Source: Novosphingobium mathurense
Lineage (GTDB): Bacteria; Pseudomonadota; Alphaproteobacteria; Sphingomonadales; Sphingomonadaceae
Reading direction: 5' to 3'
NCBI RefSeq assembly: GCF_900168325.1
Contig: NZ_FVZE01000004.1
Location: forward strand, 186,001-250,000
Length of the DNA stretch: 64,000 nucleotides
In this document: positions 57,955-64,000 of the stretch, piece by piece
How positions within the stretch are numbered: the stretch's first letter is position 1
Layout of the letters: each line of letters opens with the position of its first letter
The notes under the pieces: model-generated
Told to the model about the DNA's origin: nothing
Seen by the model: only the letters and a program-made list of their open reading frames with translations
The model's database searches: none
Program-made: the position numbers and the translations under genes

Positions 57955-58035
57955 GCGGGTGGCATTTGGCGCAAAGATGGCTTGGCCGGCAGGAACAGAT
58001 GCGCGAAGGAGCGGCTAGGGACGGGCCGTCATCGA

Positions 58036-58069
58036 AAAAGCCGGCGACCCACTGACGGGTGCCGGCTTT
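58036..58069 (-). terminator. rho-independent terminator after katG
   Basis: AAAGCCGGC-G-ACCC pairs with GGGT-GCCGGCTTT around loop ACTGAC. On the minus strand the stem is followed by a T-run. It lies 57 nt past the katG stop. Confidence 0.85.
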
Positions 58070-58125
58070 CGGGGTTTCTCTTGTCAGGGCCACAAGAGGG
58101 CGGACCTCCTCCTGTGCCTCAAACG

Positions 58126-62827
<4,702 letters not shown>

Positions 62828-63712
62828 CCCCATCGTCGACAATCAGGGTCCCCGAAAACCGCCGGTCGCGCAAGGACGCCGGCACTTCCACCGAGACACC
62901 GGCATAGCGATGCAGATCGGCGGCGACCAGCACAAGTCGCGCATTTTCGTAGGAAAGTCTGCCCTCCTGCCATGAACCGACATTCCCGGGCTTGATCGTT
63001 GCAATCGTCGCGGTGCCCTTGGCGCCATCGAAATCGAGTCCGCTGCCTGCGGCCAGCTTCACCGGAGAGTCGAGCGCCTGCGAACTGACCTGGACTTTGC
63101 CCTCGACCACGGCAACGCGCACCGTGTCCTTCTGCTCCTGAACGTCAAAACGCGTGCCGATGTCACTGATCGCAAGATCACCAGCGGTGATCGTGAGCCG
63201 GCGCGAGGGGTCGTGCCGGATGTCGAACAGGGCACCGCCGGAAAGGGCCATGCGATCGCGGTCGCGGCCTTCGATGGTAAGGTGGCTGCGTGGCGCAAGC
63301 AGGATCGTCGAGCCGTCTTCAAGTGCGATGCGCTGCGAGGAGGCGGCTGTCTCGTACAATTCCGGAGCGGGGCTCATGAACTGGGGAACCGCAAGAACTG
63401 CGGTCAGGGTTGCCGCAATGGCAAAACCTGCCCAGCGCAGTCGCTTTCCGAAGACGGGTCGAACGACGCGGTCGTTCGCGGCCTCGGCATAAGCGGCTTC
63501 CATCGGGGTTTCGGGCGCAGACGTCTCGGGTTCCGCCAGTTCCTCACGATGCTCGCCGAGCATGATGTCCGTCAGGGCGATCTCGTCGAAAGCCTCGCGG
63601 TGCCTGGGGTCCGCTTCCAGCCAAAGGGTGAACGCATCCCAGTCCATGGCATCGTCGTTGCTGGCGAGGTGCCAGCCAACGGCTTCGGCCAGGATCGGAT
63701 CATCTTCGCGCT

Positions 63713-64000
63713 TCATTGGCCCTGTTCCATATGCGGTCGGTCCCCGCTGTCAGCCCCTCGATCAGTAGACGTCGCCGTATCGAAACATCCGCAGTCGGCA
63801 AGCGCGGTACGCAGGCGTTTCATGGCGAGTGCAAGGTGCTTTTCCACCCCGCTGCGGCTAATTCCCATAACTTCGGCGATTTCTCCCTGCCCCATTCCCT
63901 CGAAGCGGTAGAGCCGCAAGGCCCGGCCGGCACCTTCGGGGAGGGCGTCGATGGCTTCGCGCAGGATCTGCGCTTCCTGCTTGCGGACCAGCGCGTCGTC
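63713..64000 (-). CDS. fecI: FecI-type ECF sigma factor, N-terminus outside the window
   Basis: Only the C-terminal 95 residues are in the window, open to the right edge. They carry the region 4 helix-turn-helix of iron-starvation type sigma factors: REAIDALPEGAGRALRLYRFEGMGQGEIAEVMGISRSGVEKHLALAMKRL. The tail is acidic and Gly/Asp rich. The gene overlaps fecR by ATGA, giving the usual fecI-fecR-fecA order. Expression of the cassette is probably Fur-repressed, but the promoter is not in view. Confidence 0.92.
   Translation of the reverse strand, partial: DDALVRKQEAQILREAIDALPEGAGRALRLYRFEGMGQGEIAEVMGISRSGVEKHLALAMKRLRTALADCGCFDTATSTDRGADSGDRPHMEQGQ

Overview
The window looks like chromosomal DNA of a Sphingomonadaceae bacterium (Novosphingobium, Sphingobium or Sphingomonas type). 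The reasons are its high GC, tightly packed operons with 1-8 nt gene overlaps, a complete Sphingobium-style protocatechuate 4,5-cleavage (lig) gene set, a family GH106 rhamnosidase, and abundant TonB-dependent receptors. These assignments come from reading motifs and recalling families, not from database searches. I see no tRNA, rRNA, insertion sequence, prophage or CRISPR array, and no gene-free stretch longer than about 270 bases.

Region 1 (about 130-11,063, all minus strand) is a sensory and redox cluster. It encodes an OsmC-like protein, two flavoprotein oxygenases, a truncated hemoglobin, a PAS-cyclase, a hybrid histidine kinase, an OmpR-type regulator, a cysteine synthase-glutaredoxin fusion, a group II PLP decarboxylase and a small secreted protein. 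Four copies of a 48-bp bipartite element, all in the same orientation and in exactly the same internal register, sit in front of its transcription units (680-727, 3737-3784, 10337-10384, 11160-11207). I consider this the best candidate for an undescribed system. The cyclase lacks the usual Asn and Arg transition-state residues, which fits a sensory rather than catalytic role.

Region 2 (11,229-13,661) is an arsenic operon: arsR, arsI-like, arsC and acr3, with an inverted-repeat operator.

Region 3 (13,702-25,337) is a full L-rhamnose module. It has a DeoR regulator, RhaT-type symporter, L-lactate dehydrogenase and sugar kinase on the minus strand, diverging from a bifunctional rhamnulose-phosphate aldolase/lactaldehyde dehydrogenase, a rhamnose isomerase and a GH106 alpha-L-rhamnosidase.

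Region 4 (25,385-37,568) has a LysR regulator, amidohydrolase, FAD aromatic hydroxylase, GlcG/HbpS protein, VOC ring-cleavage dioxygenase, FAH-family hydrolase, TonB receptor, secreted metallo-beta-lactamase-fold hydrolase, a small membrane protein, an esterase and a Tat-exported GH1 glycosidase. With region 3 it suggests uptake, deglycosylation and ring cleavage of a rhamnosylated plant phenolic such as a flavonoid glycoside.

Region 5 (37,586-52,699) takes simple phenolics to the TCA cycle. It has pobR/pobA, a second LigAB-type dioxygenase with a cytochrome P450, ligI-ligU-ligK, ligR, and an operon with a DUF1932-type dehydrogenase, ligJ, a Rieske VanA-like demethylase, ligA, ligB, ligC and an aldo/keto reductase. 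Protocatechuate would end as pyruvate and oxaloacetate.

Region 6 (52,939-64,000) holds housekeeping and stress genes: an NfeD/slipin membrane pair, a PAS-GGDEF diguanylate cyclase, a Gfo/Idh/MocA oxidoreductase, an unknown winged-helix-like protein preceded by a perfect 11-bp palindrome, katG, and a FecI-FecR-FecA iron-signalling cassette cut by the window edge.
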